A DNA stretch of 64,000 nt from JAYEIA01 sp964472505 (GTDB lineage: Bacteria > Bacteroidota > Bacteroidia > Bacteroidales > JAADGE01), in contig CAYYQW010000001.1 in NCBI GenBank assembly GCA_964472505.1, positions 1-64,000 of the forward strand, written 5' to 3'. Every line of letters starts with the position of its first letter. Positions within the stretch are counted from its first letter, which is position 1. The position numbers were made by a program, and so were the translations under genes. Shown here one piece after another: positions 7,019 through 16,484 of this stretch. A model generated the notes under the pieces. The model saw nothing but the letters and a program-made list of their open reading frames with translations. It was not told where the DNA came from and made no database searches.

Positions 7019-8857
7019 ATGACTAATGAGATATATACAAAAACGCGTAATATAAGAGACTGGCTGCCTACTACAAACAAAGAAGTAAAACGCTTGGGTT
7101 GGGAAAATTTGGATGTAATTCTTTTCAGCGGCGATGCCTATATTGATCATCCGGCTTTTGGAGCAGCCGTTATCGGGCGTGTGCTTGAAAAAGTCGGCCT
7201 CCGTGTAGCTGTTGTGCCCCAGCCAAACTGGCAAGACGATCTGAGAGATTTCAGAAAACTCGGAAAACCCAATTTATTTTTCGGTGTAACGGGCGGTAAT
7301 ATGGATTCCATGGTCAATCACTATACGGCCAACAAACGCCTGCGCTCCGATGATGCATACACGCCCGACGGAAGAGCCGGCGCACGACCCGATTATGCAG
7401 TAAATGTATATACGCAAATACTGAAAAAGCTGTTTCCCGAAACACCGGTAGTTATTGGCGGTATCGAAGCCTCTTTACGCCGCTTTACGCATTACGATTA
7501 TTGGTCGGACGAATTAAAGCCGAGCATACTGCATACAAGCGGTGCCGATTTATTGGTTTACGGTAACGGAGAAAAAGCCATAGAACAAATTGCGGAAATA
7601 ACAAGGAAAGGAGTATCGTTGAGTGAATTGCAGAGCATTCCTCAAACAGCGGTTTTGGTCAGTCAAGAAAAAACAGCGGGCAAAAAATTGGAAACATGCC
7701 CGCTGTACAGTCACAAAGAATGTTTGGCTGATAAGCAAAAATTTGCCGAAAATTTTAAACTTATCGAAATTGAAAGCAACAAGATTCATGCCAAAACATT
7801 GACCCAGAAAACTTTTGATAAAATTTTACGCGTAAATCCGCCTTATTCGCAAAGCAAAACGGAAGAAGCCGATCGCTTGTACGATTTGCCCTTTACGAGG
7901 CTTCCGCATCCGCGCTATGCAAAAAAAGGCCGAATTCCGGCTTACGAAATGATAAAATATTCTATCAACAGTCATCGAGGCTGTTTTGGGGGTTGCAGTT
8001 TTTGTACCATTTCGGCGCATCAGGGAAAATTCATTATCAGCCGGTCGGAAAAATCCATACTCAAAGAAGCAAAACAGATAACGGAAATGCCTGAATTCAA
8101 AGGCTACATATCCGATATTGGCGGCCCGTCGGCCAATATGTACAAAATGCAGGGGAAAGATTTAAGCTTATGCGAAACTTGCGCTCGGCCTTCCTGTATT
8201 TTTCCCGCCGTTTGTAAAAATCTAAATACCAATCATCATCCGTTGACTGATCTTTACAAAAAAGTAAGAAAACTTGAAGGTGTTAAAAAGGCATTCATAG
8301 GCAGCGGCGTACGTTACGATATGCTTTTCGACAAAAATAAAGAAGTAAAAGGCGATAAATCAGAATACGCAAAGGAATTAATTCAACATCATGTATCGGG
8401 CCGCCTGAAAGTAGCTCCGGAGCATACTTCCGATAAAGTATTGAAATTTATGCGAAAACCCGGTTTTGATTTATTCCGTCGATTTGTAAAAATATTTGAT
8501 AAAGTAAACTCGCAAGCCGGCCTGAAACAACAGATTATTCCGTACTTTATTTCGAGTCATCCAAAATCCACGGATGAAGATATGGCCGAGCTGGCAGCAG
8601 AGGTAAAAGATTTAAACTTTCGTTTGGAACAAATACAGGATTTCACACCAACGCCCATGACCCATGCTGCCGTTACATTCTATACGGGAATAGATCCTTA
8701 CACTAAAAAACCGGTTTACAGCGCAAAAAGCCAAAACGAAAAGAAGAATCAACGCATGTTCTTTTTTAGCTATAAAAAAGAATATCGCGGAAAAATTAAA
8801 GACAAGCTCATGAAAATGAACCGCCCGGATTTGCTTAAAAAGCTGTTTGGCAGATAG
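7019..8857 (+). CDS. ygiQ: YgiQ family radical SAM protein
   Basis: 612 residues from the ATG at 7019. It has an N-terminal cobalamin-binding-like domain (LDVILFSGDAYIDHPAFG, VVPQPNW, FFGVTGGNMDSMVNHYTANK) typical of UPF0313/YgiQ. The radical SAM motif CxxxCxxC is in RGCFGGCSFCTISAHQGKF. The extra Cys cluster LCETCARPSCIFPAVC and the C-terminal QDFTPTPMTHAAVTFYTGIDP complete the family pattern. The reaction is not established for the family. The gene ends on the base next to the stop codon of the convergent thioredoxin-like gene, so there is no intergenic space. Confidence 0.9.
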   Translation: MTNEIYTKTRNIRDWLPTTNKEVKRLGWENLDVILFSGDAYIDHPAFGAAVIGRVLEKVGLRVAVVPQPNWQDDLRDFRKLGKPNLFFGVTGGNMDSMVNHYTANKRLRSDDAYTPDGRAGARPDYAVNVYTQILKKLFPETPVVIGGIEASLRRFTHYDYWSDELKPSILHTSGADLLVYGNGEKAIEQIAEITRKGVSLSELQSIPQTAVLVSQEKTAGKKLETCPLYSHKECLADKQKFAENFKLIEIESNKIHAKTLTQKTFDKILRVNPPYSQSKTEEADRLYDLPFTRLPHPRYAKKGRIPAYEMIKYSINSHRGCFGGCSFCTISAHQGKFIISRSEKSILKEAKQITEMPEFKGYISDIGGPSANMYKMQGKDLSLCETCARPSCIFPAVCKNLNTNHHPLTDLYKKVRKLEGVKKAFIGSGVRYDMLFDKNKEVKGDKSEYAKELIQHHVSGRLKVAPEHTSDKVLKFMRKPGFDLFRRFVKIFDKVNSQAGLKQQIIPYFISSHPKSTDEDMAELAAEVKDLNFRLEQIQDFTPTPMTHAAVTFYTGIDPYTKKPVYSAKSQNEKKNQRMFFFSYKKEYRGKIKDKLMKMNRPDLLKKLFGR

Positions 8858-9352
8858 CTAACGGTTATATTTCGGATTGAGCGCTTCGGGTCGCCAATTT
8901 TTGAAAAATCGCAACATTTTTTCTCGATCGTAGCTTCCGCCCGCTTCCAAATAGCCGGTATCTTGCGTGTGTAAGCGATTACCTTCGGCATCGGTAATCA
9001 CAATTACCGGAAAACCAAAACGTTGCGGCATTCCGAGTTTGCCCATCAAAGGCAGGTTTTTATTCTTCCCGCCGTAACTGATATGCTTAATCACAAAATC
9101 AGCTTGAAGTAAAGAATCCAACTCGGAATCATCACTGACAAATTTTTCAAAACGAAAACACCAAGGACACCAGTTTCCGCCAATATGTAAAAACACATGT
9201 TTTCCCTCTTCCTTTGCCTGCTCCAAAGCTTCCTCAAATTGCACCATACCGTCAAGCTCCGGATCATACAACTTCTTTTTGTCCGCCTGTGCAGAAACTA
9301 TGTTTCCGCTGAACAGCATTCCCGTGAGAATAAATAAAATTAAATATTTCAT
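8858..9352 (-). CDS. Exported thioredoxin-fold protein
   Basis: 164 residues with a signal peptide (MKYLILFILTGMLFSGNIVSAQ), so it acts in the periplasm. The redox motif is WCPWC (Cys62, Cys65) after VFLHIGGN, as in thioredoxin_7/DsbD-gamma-like proteins. A cis-Pro-like region FGFPVIVITDAEGNRL follows. The role is probably thiol-disulfide exchange or reduction of an exported protein, partner unknown. I chose the ATG at 9352 because the next upstream Met adds residues before the signal peptide. A TATATTTG -7 element lies at 9403-9410 on the minus strand. Confidence 0.75.
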   Translation of the reverse strand: MKYLILFILTGMLFSGNIVSAQADKKKLYDPELDGMVQFEEALEQAKEEGKHVFLHIGGNWCPWCFRFEKFVSDDSELDSLLQADFVIKHISYGGKNKNLPLMGKLGMPQRFGFPVIVITDAEGNRLHTQDTGYLEAGGSYDREKMLRFFKNWRPEALNPKYNR

Positions 9353-9503
9353 TCGTAGATCAATTTTGTTAAAACTCATTTGTTTTTCAACATTTTCAGA
9401 TACAAATATATGCTTTATTTAAAAATCCGAAAATTTATTAAGGGCTTATCAGCTCATAAGCTAAATTTGATTGATTCTAAATAGCTAAAGCCGGCTATCA
9501 AAA

Positions 9504-9535
9504 TTTGTAACAAGCTGCAAATATTTATAAATTTG
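9504..9535 (+). promoter_or_regulatory. Promoter of the Fe-S oxidoreductase gene
   Basis: TTTG (9504-9507), 20 nt, TAAATTTG (9528-9535): an exact Bacteroidota promoter. It overlaps the first possible start codon at 9533, so it decides in favour of the downstream ATG at 9560. Confidence 0.65.
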
Positions 9536-9559
9536 CATACGTATAAAAAAACTAAAACT

Positions 9560-11677
9560 ATGTTATCTCATATTCTGTTTATCTTTGTTACTCTGGCCGC
9601 CTTTGCCGGTTTGGCTTGGAGCTTTTCGCGAATTTTCCGAATTATCGGAATGCTGAAAAAACCTTATTCAATCTCAAACACGGGCGAACGGCTTGCGCGT
9701 CTGTTTAAAGTAGCCATCGGGCAAAATAAAATTATGCGCTTCCCGATAATCGGTTTTCTGCATGCACTGGTTTTTTGGGGCTTTTTACTAATTACCGTAG
9801 GCTCTGCCGAAATGCTGATTGACGGACTTATCGGAACGCCTTTCGATACCAATACAATGAATGACAGAATACTCTCGGTATTGGGCTCCGTATATGATAT
9901 AATTATTGCCGCCGGAGATATATTTGCACTTATTATCTTTTTAGGTATTATAGTATTTCTTGTACGGCGTTGGTTTTTGAACATTCGACGTTTTACCGGA
10001 AAAGAAATGCGCCACCGCGACCATAAAGATGCAAGCTTGGCTTTACTCATGATTTTAATTTTGATGATAAGCTTGTTGGGAATGAACACCGGCTACATAG
10101 CCTATGCTCAGGCAAGCGGACAGGATTACCACGGAGTTTTTCCGGTAAGCTCAATTCTATCTGATTTCTTCAGCGGTACTTCTGCCGAAGGACTGCATCT
10201 GTTAGAAATTGTAAATTGGTGGGTACACATTGTAGTAATATTCATTTTTGCCAATTATCTGCCCTACTCTAAACATTTTCACGTATTTATGTCGCTTCCC
10301 AACGTGTATTTATCACGTACCGAACCGCTTACAAAAATGAATGAGATGGAATCGGTAAAAAAAGAAGTAGAGTTGATGCTAAACCCGGAAGCTGAAATGC
10401 CCGAGGAGGAAGAAGGTGAACCCGAACGATTTGGAATGAAAGATATAGAAGACGGTAATTGGAAATATTATTTAGATTCTTTGACTTGTACTCAATGCGG
10501 ACGCTGTACATCGGTATGTCCGGCTAATTTAACGGGCAAATTGCTCTCGCCGCGTAAGGTTGTTCTGGATTATCGCCGCCGAACGGAGGACAAGATGAAC
10601 GGCCTGCTGAAAGAAGGTAAAACATACAGCGACGGAAAAAGTCTTTTGGGCGACTATACAACGGCCGAAGAGCTTTGGGCCTGTACAACCTGTAATGCCT
10701 GTGCTCAGGAATGCCCGGTTGAAATAGACCATCCGTCCATGATATTGGAAATGCGCCGGTACATCTTTTTGGAAGAATCGGCAGCTCCTTCACCGGTTAA
10801 CAGCATGAACCGTAACATTGAAAACAACGGAGCGCCTTGGCAATACTCTGCCGCCGATCGTTTTAATTGGGCAAAAGACCTGAAAATGTCCGACGGAAAA
10901 CCGGTAGATGTTCCGCTGATGTCCAAGAAATTTGAAAAGGGAGAAAAGCCGGAATATTTATTCTGGGTAGGATCGGCCGGAAGTTTTGACGAACGAGCCG
11001 TTGAAATAACGCGAAGTTTTGCTAAAGTATTAAATTATGCCGAAGTGGATTATGCTTGCCTCGGAACAGAAGAAACCGACAGCGGTGACAATGCCAAGCG
11101 TTCCGGTAACGAATTCTTATTCCAAATGCAAGCTTTCGCAAATATTGAATTACTCAAAAGCTATGAAGTTAAAAAAATTGTAAGCTGTGATCCGCATGAT
11201 TACAATACACTCAAAAACGAATATCCGGATTTGGGCGGTGATTTTGAAGTTATACATCATTCCGAATTGATTGCAGAACTTATAAAAGAGGAAAAATTGC
11301 CAACAGCCGATTCCTGTTTTGCCGACAAAACATTCACATATCACGACCCCTGTTATTTGGGACGCGGAAATAAAATATACGATGCCCCGCGAGAAGTGGT
11401 TAAAGCATTCGGCGAGATAAAAGAAATGAACCGCAATAAAAGTCGTACATTATGCTGCGGAGCCGGCGGAACACAAATGTTTAAAGAAGCCGAGCCGGGA
11501 GATAAGGAAGTTTACGAACTCCGCACCGAAGATGCCTTAGAAGTAAATCCCGATATCATTGCAACGGCTTGCCCCATGTGTATGACTATGATGACTGACG
11601 GAATTAAAATGCTCAACAAAACCGAAAATACCAAAGTGCTGGATATAGCGGAGATTGTAGCAGAAAACCTAAACTGA
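9560..11677 (+). CDS. Membrane-bound Fe-S oxidoreductase (NarI-like domain plus HdrD-like domain)
   Basis: 705 residues. The N-terminal part (about 1-250) has several membrane helices and resembles the cytochrome-b-like NarI gamma family. Two 4Fe-4S motifs follow: CxxCxxCxxxCP at Cys310/313/316/320 and Cys375/378/381/385. The C-terminal half has CCG-type cysteine-rich segments (HDPCYLGRGN; CCGAGG with Cys632-633; ATACPMCMTMM), as in HdrD and EtfD-like proteins. A role moving electrons between a soluble donor (for example electron-transfer flavoprotein) and quinone is inferred from the family. No etfAB or acyl-CoA dehydrogenase gene is adjacent. A terminator follows. Confidence 0.8.
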   Translation: MLSHILFIFVTLAAFAGLAWSFSRIFRIIGMLKKPYSISNTGERLARLFKVAIGQNKIMRFPIIGFLHALVFWGFLLITVGSAEMLIDGLIGTPFDTNTMNDRILSVLGSVYDIIIAAGDIFALIIFLGIIVFLVRRWFLNIRRFTGKEMRHRDHKDASLALLMILILMISLLGMNTGYIAYAQASGQDYHGVFPVSSILSDFFSGTSAEGLHLLEIVNWWVHIVVIFIFANYLPYSKHFHVFMSLPNVYLSRTEPLTKMNEMESVKKEVELMLNPEAEMPEEEEGEPERFGMKDIEDGNWKYYLDSLTCTQCGRCTSVCPANLTGKLLSPRKVVLDYRRRTEDKMNGLLKEGKTYSDGKSLLGDYTTAEELWACTTCNACAQECPVEIDHPSMILEMRRYIFLEESAAPSPVNSMNRNIENNGAPWQYSAADRFNWAKDLKMSDGKPVDVPLMSKKFEKGEKPEYLFWVGSAGSFDERAVEITRSFAKVLNYAEVDYACLGTEETDSGDNAKRSGNEFLFQMQAFANIELLKSYEVKKIVSCDPHDYNTLKNEYPDLGGDFEVIHHSELIAELIKEEKLPTADSCFADKTFTYHDPCYLGRGNKIYDAPREVVKAFGEIKEMNRNKSRTLCCGAGGTQMFKEAEPGDKEVYELRTEDALEVNPDIIATACPMCMTMMTDGIKMLNKTENTKVLDIAEIVAENLN

Positions 11678-11732
11678 GTTTAGATTAAGTTAATAATTTC
11701 TTAACCATAAGTTCATATAGTAGCATATTGAT

Positions 11733-11777
11733 AATAAGGGCTTTTGAAAAATATAAAAGCTCTTATTTTTGTTTTTA
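11733..11777 (+). terminator. Terminator after the Fe-S oxidoreductase gene
   Basis: AATAAGGGCTTTT and AAAAGCTCTTATT form a 13-bp stem with one G-T pair and a short loop, followed by ATTTTTGTTTTT. Confidence 0.7.
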
Positions 11778-12120
11778 CCTCAATATATTATATAATTTTA
11801 TCATCTACATAAAACATAGTCAAACACTGACTCTTAGTAACAATACGTAACTTTATGTAATGTTAGATTTACATATTTTTATAGTTTTTAAAATACTGAA
11901 TGACAGAGGCGTTTATGTAAATTACTAACAATGAGCGTATTGTAAATTTTGAAAAAAAAATTTAACTTTTTTTTAACAGTAAAGTATTGAAAACTATACA
12001 ACTAAGTATCCACATGCCAAACTTTCTAAAAAAACATTTTTTTATAAGGTTTTTTTTTTGGATTTTTACAATCGGAAACATGCCCCCTAAAAATTGTTTA
12101 ACCCCTAAACGAATTGCAAC
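11778..12120. other. AT-rich region upstream of dnaA
   Basis: About 340 bp of very AT-rich DNA with homopolymer A and T runs and no ORF. Such a position can hold oriC or the dnaA regulatory region. I find only one near-match to a DnaA box (GTATCCACA, 12006-12014, one mismatch to TTATCCACA) and no cluster. An origin is not supported by what I can see. Confidence 0.35.
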
Positions 12121-13563
12121 ATGAAACAGGATCACGAAGCAGTTTGGCAGAATTGTTTACAAATTATCAAAGATAATTTACCAAGTGAGAAATACAACAC
12201 TTGGTTTAAAGACATCTCATCGGTAAAATTGGAACGCAACATTCTGACCATTCAAGTAAAAAGTACTTACATCTATGAATTTATTGAGGAGCATTACATA
12301 GGGCTCCTAAAGTCCGTGCTGAGGCGAGTCCTCGGTGCCGATGCCAAATTGGAGTACAAAATCGTAGTGAATAACTCCAACTATACCAATACACCCTTAG
12401 GTGTGAACTACCCGTCAGGCGAAGAAACCCGCTTAGAGAATAAAAAAATGAGAATGCCGAACTCAAAGCAAAGCGGATCGATTAACCCCTACGTTCTGCC
12501 GGGTCAGAAGAAACTCCACATCAATGCCAATTTGAAAAAAGATTTAAATTTTGAAAATTTCATTGAAGGAAACTGTAACCGACTGGCCCGAAGTGCCGGA
12601 AAAGCCATTGCCGCAAACCCGGGCAATACGGCTTTTAACCCGCTCTTTATTTTTGGCGAATCGGGTATGGGAAAAACGCATCTGGCTCAGGCCATAGGAA
12701 TTGAAGTAAAACAGCTTTTCAAAGGCGAACAGGACGATAAAGTAGTTCTGTACATTCCGGCCAACCAATTTGAAAAGCAATTTACGAATGCTACCAAAAA
12801 TAACAACAGAAACGATTTTTTCTATTTCTACCAAAATATAGATGTTCTAATTGTTGATGATGTTCAGGATTTTTCCGGAAAGGTAGGAACACAAAATACA
12901 TTTTTTCACATCTTTAATCACTTGCACCAATCAGGTAAACAGTTAATACTGACTTCCGATCGGCCGCCTTCTGAACTCAGCGGATTAAACCAACGGTTAA
13001 TTTCGCGTTTCAAATGGGGTTTGCTTACGGAACTTACAACACCTGATCTCGAAACCCGTATTGCCATTCTCAAACACAAAGCGTATCAAGACGGCATCCA
13101 ATTGTCTGATAAAATACTCCGATATATCGCCGAAAATGTTTCCGGGAGTATCCGTGAATTGGAAGGAACCCTTATATCGCTTTTGGCGCAATCATCGCTG
13201 GTAAAGCAAGAAATAACCTTTGAGTTTGCAAGACAACTGATTGACCGCTATGCCAAAAAACCAAAACAGCAAATTACCATTGAATATATAATAAAAGTGG
13301 TAGCCGACTATTTTCAGGTAAAACCGGAAAGCCTAAAATCAAAATCAAGAAAACGTGAAGTGGTTCAATCCCGACAGATTGCTATGTTTTTTGCCAAGAA
13401 ATTCACCAAAGCTTCTTTGATGAGAATCGGAGCTGAATTTGGCGGAAAGAATCACGCTACGGTGGTATATTCAAGCAAAACCGTGGAGGATTTAACCGAA
13501 ACAGACAAAAATTACAAACGCTATGTTTCGGAAATTGAGGATCGCATAAAAAGCAGCTCATAG
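12121..13563 (+). CDS. dnaA: Chromosomal replication initiator DnaA
   Basis: 480 residues, full length. Domain I is at the N-terminus (WQNCLQIIKDNLPSEKYNTWF). A short linker follows, then AAA+ domain III with Walker A GESGMGKT starting at Gly179, Walker B LIVDDVQ with Asp246-Asp247, sensor-like TSDRPPSEL, and the Arg-finger region RLISRFKWGL. Domain IV ends with the DNA-binding signature RIGAEFGGKNHATVVYS. It opens the origin by binding DnaA boxes. It is monocistronic with a strong terminator 29 nt downstream. dnaN is not adjacent. Confidence 0.98.
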   Translation: MKQDHEAVWQNCLQIIKDNLPSEKYNTWFKDISSVKLERNILTIQVKSTYIYEFIEEHYIGLLKSVLRRVLGADAKLEYKIVVNNSNYTNTPLGVNYPSGEETRLENKKMRMPNSKQSGSINPYVLPGQKKLHINANLKKDLNFENFIEGNCNRLARSAGKAIAANPGNTAFNPLFIFGESGMGKTHLAQAIGIEVKQLFKGEQDDKVVLYIPANQFEKQFTNATKNNNRNDFFYFYQNIDVLIVDDVQDFSGKVGTQNTFFHIFNHLHQSGKQLILTSDRPPSELSGLNQRLISRFKWGLLTELTTPDLETRIAILKHKAYQDGIQLSDKILRYIAENVSGSIRELEGTLISLLAQSSLVKQEITFEFARQLIDRYAKKPKQQITIEYIIKVVADYFQVKPESLKSKSRKREVVQSRQIAMFFAKKFTKASLMRIGAEFGGKNHATVVYSSKTVEDLTETDKNYKRYVSEIEDRIKSSS

Positions 13564-13592
13564 TTTTTGCTTAACAAACCAAACTAGAAAGC

Positions 13593-13627
13593 AAAAAAAG
13601 CTTGTCTGAAAAAGACAAGCTTTTTTT
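13593..13627. terminator. Bidirectional terminator between dnaA and mutS
   Basis: A 15-bp perfect stem, AAAAAAAGCTTGTCT/AGACAAGCTTTTTTT, with a GAAAA loop. The A-run and T-run make it usable from both sides of these convergent genes. Confidence 0.9.
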
Positions 13628-13649
13628 ATTTCCGATAAGCGGCTAATCA

Positions 13650-16265
13650 TTACACATTAAGGTGTTTTTTTATTTCGTTTAGCTTATTCAAAGCCTCTAC
13701 CGGAGTTAAATTATTAATATTTAAATTTTCAATTTCTTTTCGAACTTCCGACAAAACCGGATCATCTAATTGGTAAAACGTCATTTGATAACCTTCGCGT
13801 TTGCCGGCCAAATTTCCGGCTCGTTCTTTCATATCTTCTCTGCGATGCGTTTTTTCCAAATCTGCCAATATTTCGTTGGCTCGCTTCAAAATGCTTCGGG
13901 GCATTCCGGCCAGTTTTGCCACATGAATCCCAAAACTGTGCTCACTGCCTCCGGGCTCAAGCTTTCGCAGAAATATTACTTTGCCCCCAATTTCTTTTAC
14001 CGACACATTATAGTTTTTAATGCGCTTAAAACTTTTAGCCATTTCATTGAGCTCGTGGTAGTGCGTGGCAAACAAAGTTTTGGCTTTCACCAAAGGGTGT
14101 TCGTGAATATACTCCACTATGGACCAAGCAATGGAAATACCGTCGTAGGTACTTGTGCCGCGCCCCAGCTCATCAAATAAAACCAAACTTCGTTCCGAAA
14201 TGTTATTGAGAATATTGGCCGCTTCATTCATTTCGACCATAAAAGTAGATTCGCCCGACGAAATATTATCGGAAGCACCCACACGCGTAAAAACTTTATC
14301 TACCGGGCTTATTTGAGCCGACTTTGCCGGAACATAGCAGCCTACCTGAGCCATTATGGTAATTAAAGCCGTTTGCCGGAGCAAGGCTGATTTACCGGCC
14401 ATATTCGGGCCGGTTACAATAATTATTTGCTGCGATTCCGGATCCAAACGGACATCATTGGCAATGTAGGGTTCGCCGGGCGGCAATTGTTGTTCAATAA
14501 CCGGATGCCGGCCTTGCTCTATTACCAGATTCAGATCATCCGTTAACTCCGGGCGCACGTATTTATAATCTATTGAAATTTCGGCAAAAGCCAACAAAAC
14601 ATCCAAGCGGGCAATCTCTGAAGCATTAGCTTTCAGTACGGAAATATAGGCACTTAAATCTGCAATAAGTTTATTGAACAATTCATTTTCAAGGATAAGG
14701 ATTTTTTCTTCCGCCTGCAAAATACGCTCTTCATAGTCTTTAAGCTCAGCATTGATGTATCGCTCGGCACTTACCAAAGTCTGTTTTCGGTTCCATTCTT
14801 CGGGGACTTGATTTTTATATTTATTGCGTACTTCAAAATAATAGCCAAACACATTATTATAGCCGATTTTCAAAGAAGCAATCCCGGTTTCGCGTGCCAA
14901 TTTTTCCTGCATTTCATTCAAGTAATCTTTACCCGAATAAGCTAATTTTCTGTATTCATCCAAATCCGGAGAAACCCCCTCCTTAAAAACATTTCCTTTT
15001 TGTATCTGAACCGGCGGCTCTTCTTTGAGTTCTCTTGCTATTCGGTCTCTGATTTCTTTGCAGGGATTAATCTTGTCGGCAATCATTTTTAAGTGCTCGT
15101 TTCCGCTGTCGGCGCAAGTTTTTTTTATTTCTTCCGAAGCAAAAAGTGCATCTTTCACACGCACCACTTCACGAGGATTTATTCGCTGAGATGATATTTT
15201 GGAACTCATACGTTCCATATCTCCCGTCTCTTTTATCAGCTTTTTGTAGCTGTCCCTTTCATCACTCTCGGCATCGGTAAAGTAGTTCACAATGTCTAAA
15301 CGCTGCCGAATGTGTTCTTTGTTTTTTAAAGGAAAAGCCAGCCAGCGTTTTAAAAGCCTTGCACCGGGCGGCGATACGGTTCGGTCAATCACATCCAACA
15401 GAGATTTTCCGTCTTCATTATAAGTCGAAAACAACTCCAGATTTCTGACCGTAAATTTATCCAACCAAACATATTTCTGCTCATCAATGCGAGCCACCGA
15501 AGTTATGTGCTGAATATCAGAGTGCTGTGTAAGATCCATATAATGCAAAATGGCACCGGCGGATGTTATTCCCTGCTCCATTTGGCTTACGCCGAAACCC
15601 TTAAGCGAAAGCGTATCAAACTGCTTCAACAAGCGTTCGTGAGCACTTGAGGGCGTAAAAGCCCAATCTTCCATTTTATAGGTATAATAATGATCGCCGA
15701 AATGTTGCAGAAACAAGGCATGTTTGCCCCGCTCAGTCAATATTTCTTTGGGAGCAAATCCGCTTAAAAGTTTATCGATATATGAAATACTTCCCTCGGC
15801 CAGATAAAATTCTCCGGTTGAAATATCCAAAAAAGCAGCTCCAGAAATTTGAGTATCTATGTGTACGGCAGCTAAAAAGTTATTTTTTCGGTGTTCAAGC
15901 ACATTATCATTGAGTGAAACCCCGGGTGTTACCAATTCGGTGATGCCGCGTTTTACAATTTTTTTTGTCGTTTTAGGATCCTCTAACTGCTCACAAATGG
16001 CAACTCGCTGACCGGCACGCACCAATTTTGGCAAATAAGTATCCAAAGCATGATAAGGAAAACCGGCAAGCTCAATGTAAGAGGCTGCTCCGTTGGCTCT
16101 TTTGGTAAGTGTAATTCCAAGAATTTCAGAAGTTTTTATTGCGTCGGATGAGAAGGTTTCATAAAAATCTCCCACCCTGAAGAGCAAAACAGCATCGGGG
16201 TGTTTTGCTTTAATCTCGTTGTATTGCTTCATCAAAGGGGTTTCCTTCGCAGTTTTCTTTGCCAT
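13650..16265 (-). CDS. mutS: DNA mismatch repair protein MutS
   Basis: 871 residues from the ATG at 16265 (MAKKTAKETPLMKQYNEIK); the 38-residue upstream extension is non-conserved. The mismatch-recognition motif is present as LLFRVGDFYETF, i.e. the Phe-x-Glu of MutS1 (FYE). Connector, lever and clamp domains follow. The ATPase domain has Walker A TGPNMAGKS starting near residue 619, Walker B LVLFDELGRGTSTYDG and LFATHYHEL. The C-terminus has the short helical tail LTPVEALNKLNEIKK. It initiates methyl-independent mismatch repair with MutL, not seen here. Confidence 0.98.
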   Translation of the reverse strand: MAKKTAKETPLMKQYNEIKAKHPDAVLLFRVGDFYETFSSDAIKTSEILGITLTKRANGAASYIELAGFPYHALDTYLPKLVRAGQRVAICEQLEDPKTTKKIVKRGITELVTPGVSLNDNVLEHRKNNFLAAVHIDTQISGAAFLDISTGEFYLAEGSISYIDKLLSGFAPKEILTERGKHALFLQHFGDHYYTYKMEDWAFTPSSAHERLLKQFDTLSLKGFGVSQMEQGITSAGAILHYMDLTQHSDIQHITSVARIDEQKYVWLDKFTVRNLELFSTYNEDGKSLLDVIDRTVSPPGARLLKRWLAFPLKNKEHIRQRLDIVNYFTDAESDERDSYKKLIKETGDMERMSSKISSQRINPREVVRVKDALFASEEIKKTCADSGNEHLKMIADKINPCKEIRDRIARELKEEPPVQIQKGNVFKEGVSPDLDEYRKLAYSGKDYLNEMQEKLARETGIASLKIGYNNVFGYYFEVRNKYKNQVPEEWNRKQTLVSAERYINAELKDYEERILQAEEKILILENELFNKLIADLSAYISVLKANASEIARLDVLLAFAEISIDYKYVRPELTDDLNLVIEQGRHPVIEQQLPPGEPYIANDVRLDPESQQIIIVTGPNMAGKSALLRQTALITIMAQVGCYVPAKSAQISPVDKVFTRVGASDNISSGESTFMVEMNEAANILNNISERSLVLFDELGRGTSTYDGISIAWSIVEYIHEHPLVKAKTLFATHYHELNEMAKSFKRIKNYNVSVKEIGGKVIFLRKLEPGGSEHSFGIHVAKLAGMPRSILKRANEILADLEKTHRREDMKERAGNLAGKREGYQMTFYQLDDPVLSEVRKEIENLNINNLTPVEALNKLNEIKKHLNV

Positions 16266-16294
16266 AAAAATATACTTAATACTGTTGGAATCTA

Positions 16295-16302
16295 CAAATT
16301 TA
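16295..16302 (-). promoter_or_regulatory. -7 element of mutS
   Basis: On the minus strand this reads TAAATTTG, an exact TAnnTTTG, 30 nt before the chosen mutS ATG. No TTTG is found at the usual -33 spacing. Confidence 0.4.
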
Positions 16303-16449
16303 TAAAAAAAGTATAAGCAGCTGCGAATTGTTAAAAAGTTTGTGAAAATAAAGTTTGAAGCCGGGCACAAAATTTGCAATAAATATCTTATTCAGGATAT
16401 TAACAATTTTAACGTAAAGAAAAATTAATAAATATCTGAAATATTTCAG

Positions 16450-16457
16450 TAAATTTG
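16450..16457 (+). promoter_or_regulatory. -7 element of the OmpL47-like gene
   Basis: TAAATTTG followed by C, an exact match to TAnnTTTG, 28 nt before the ATG at 16485. The first in-frame candidate start at 16455 lies inside it and is therefore rejected. Confidence 0.45.
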
Positions 16458-16484
16458 CTCACACAATACCGAAATCAAAATATT

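Noticed and set aside
11778..12120. Chromosomal origin (oriC) upstream of dnaA
   Set aside because: Only one near-match to a DnaA box and no 13-mer-like repeats were found. Being next to dnaA is not enough evidence, and GC skew could not be computed.
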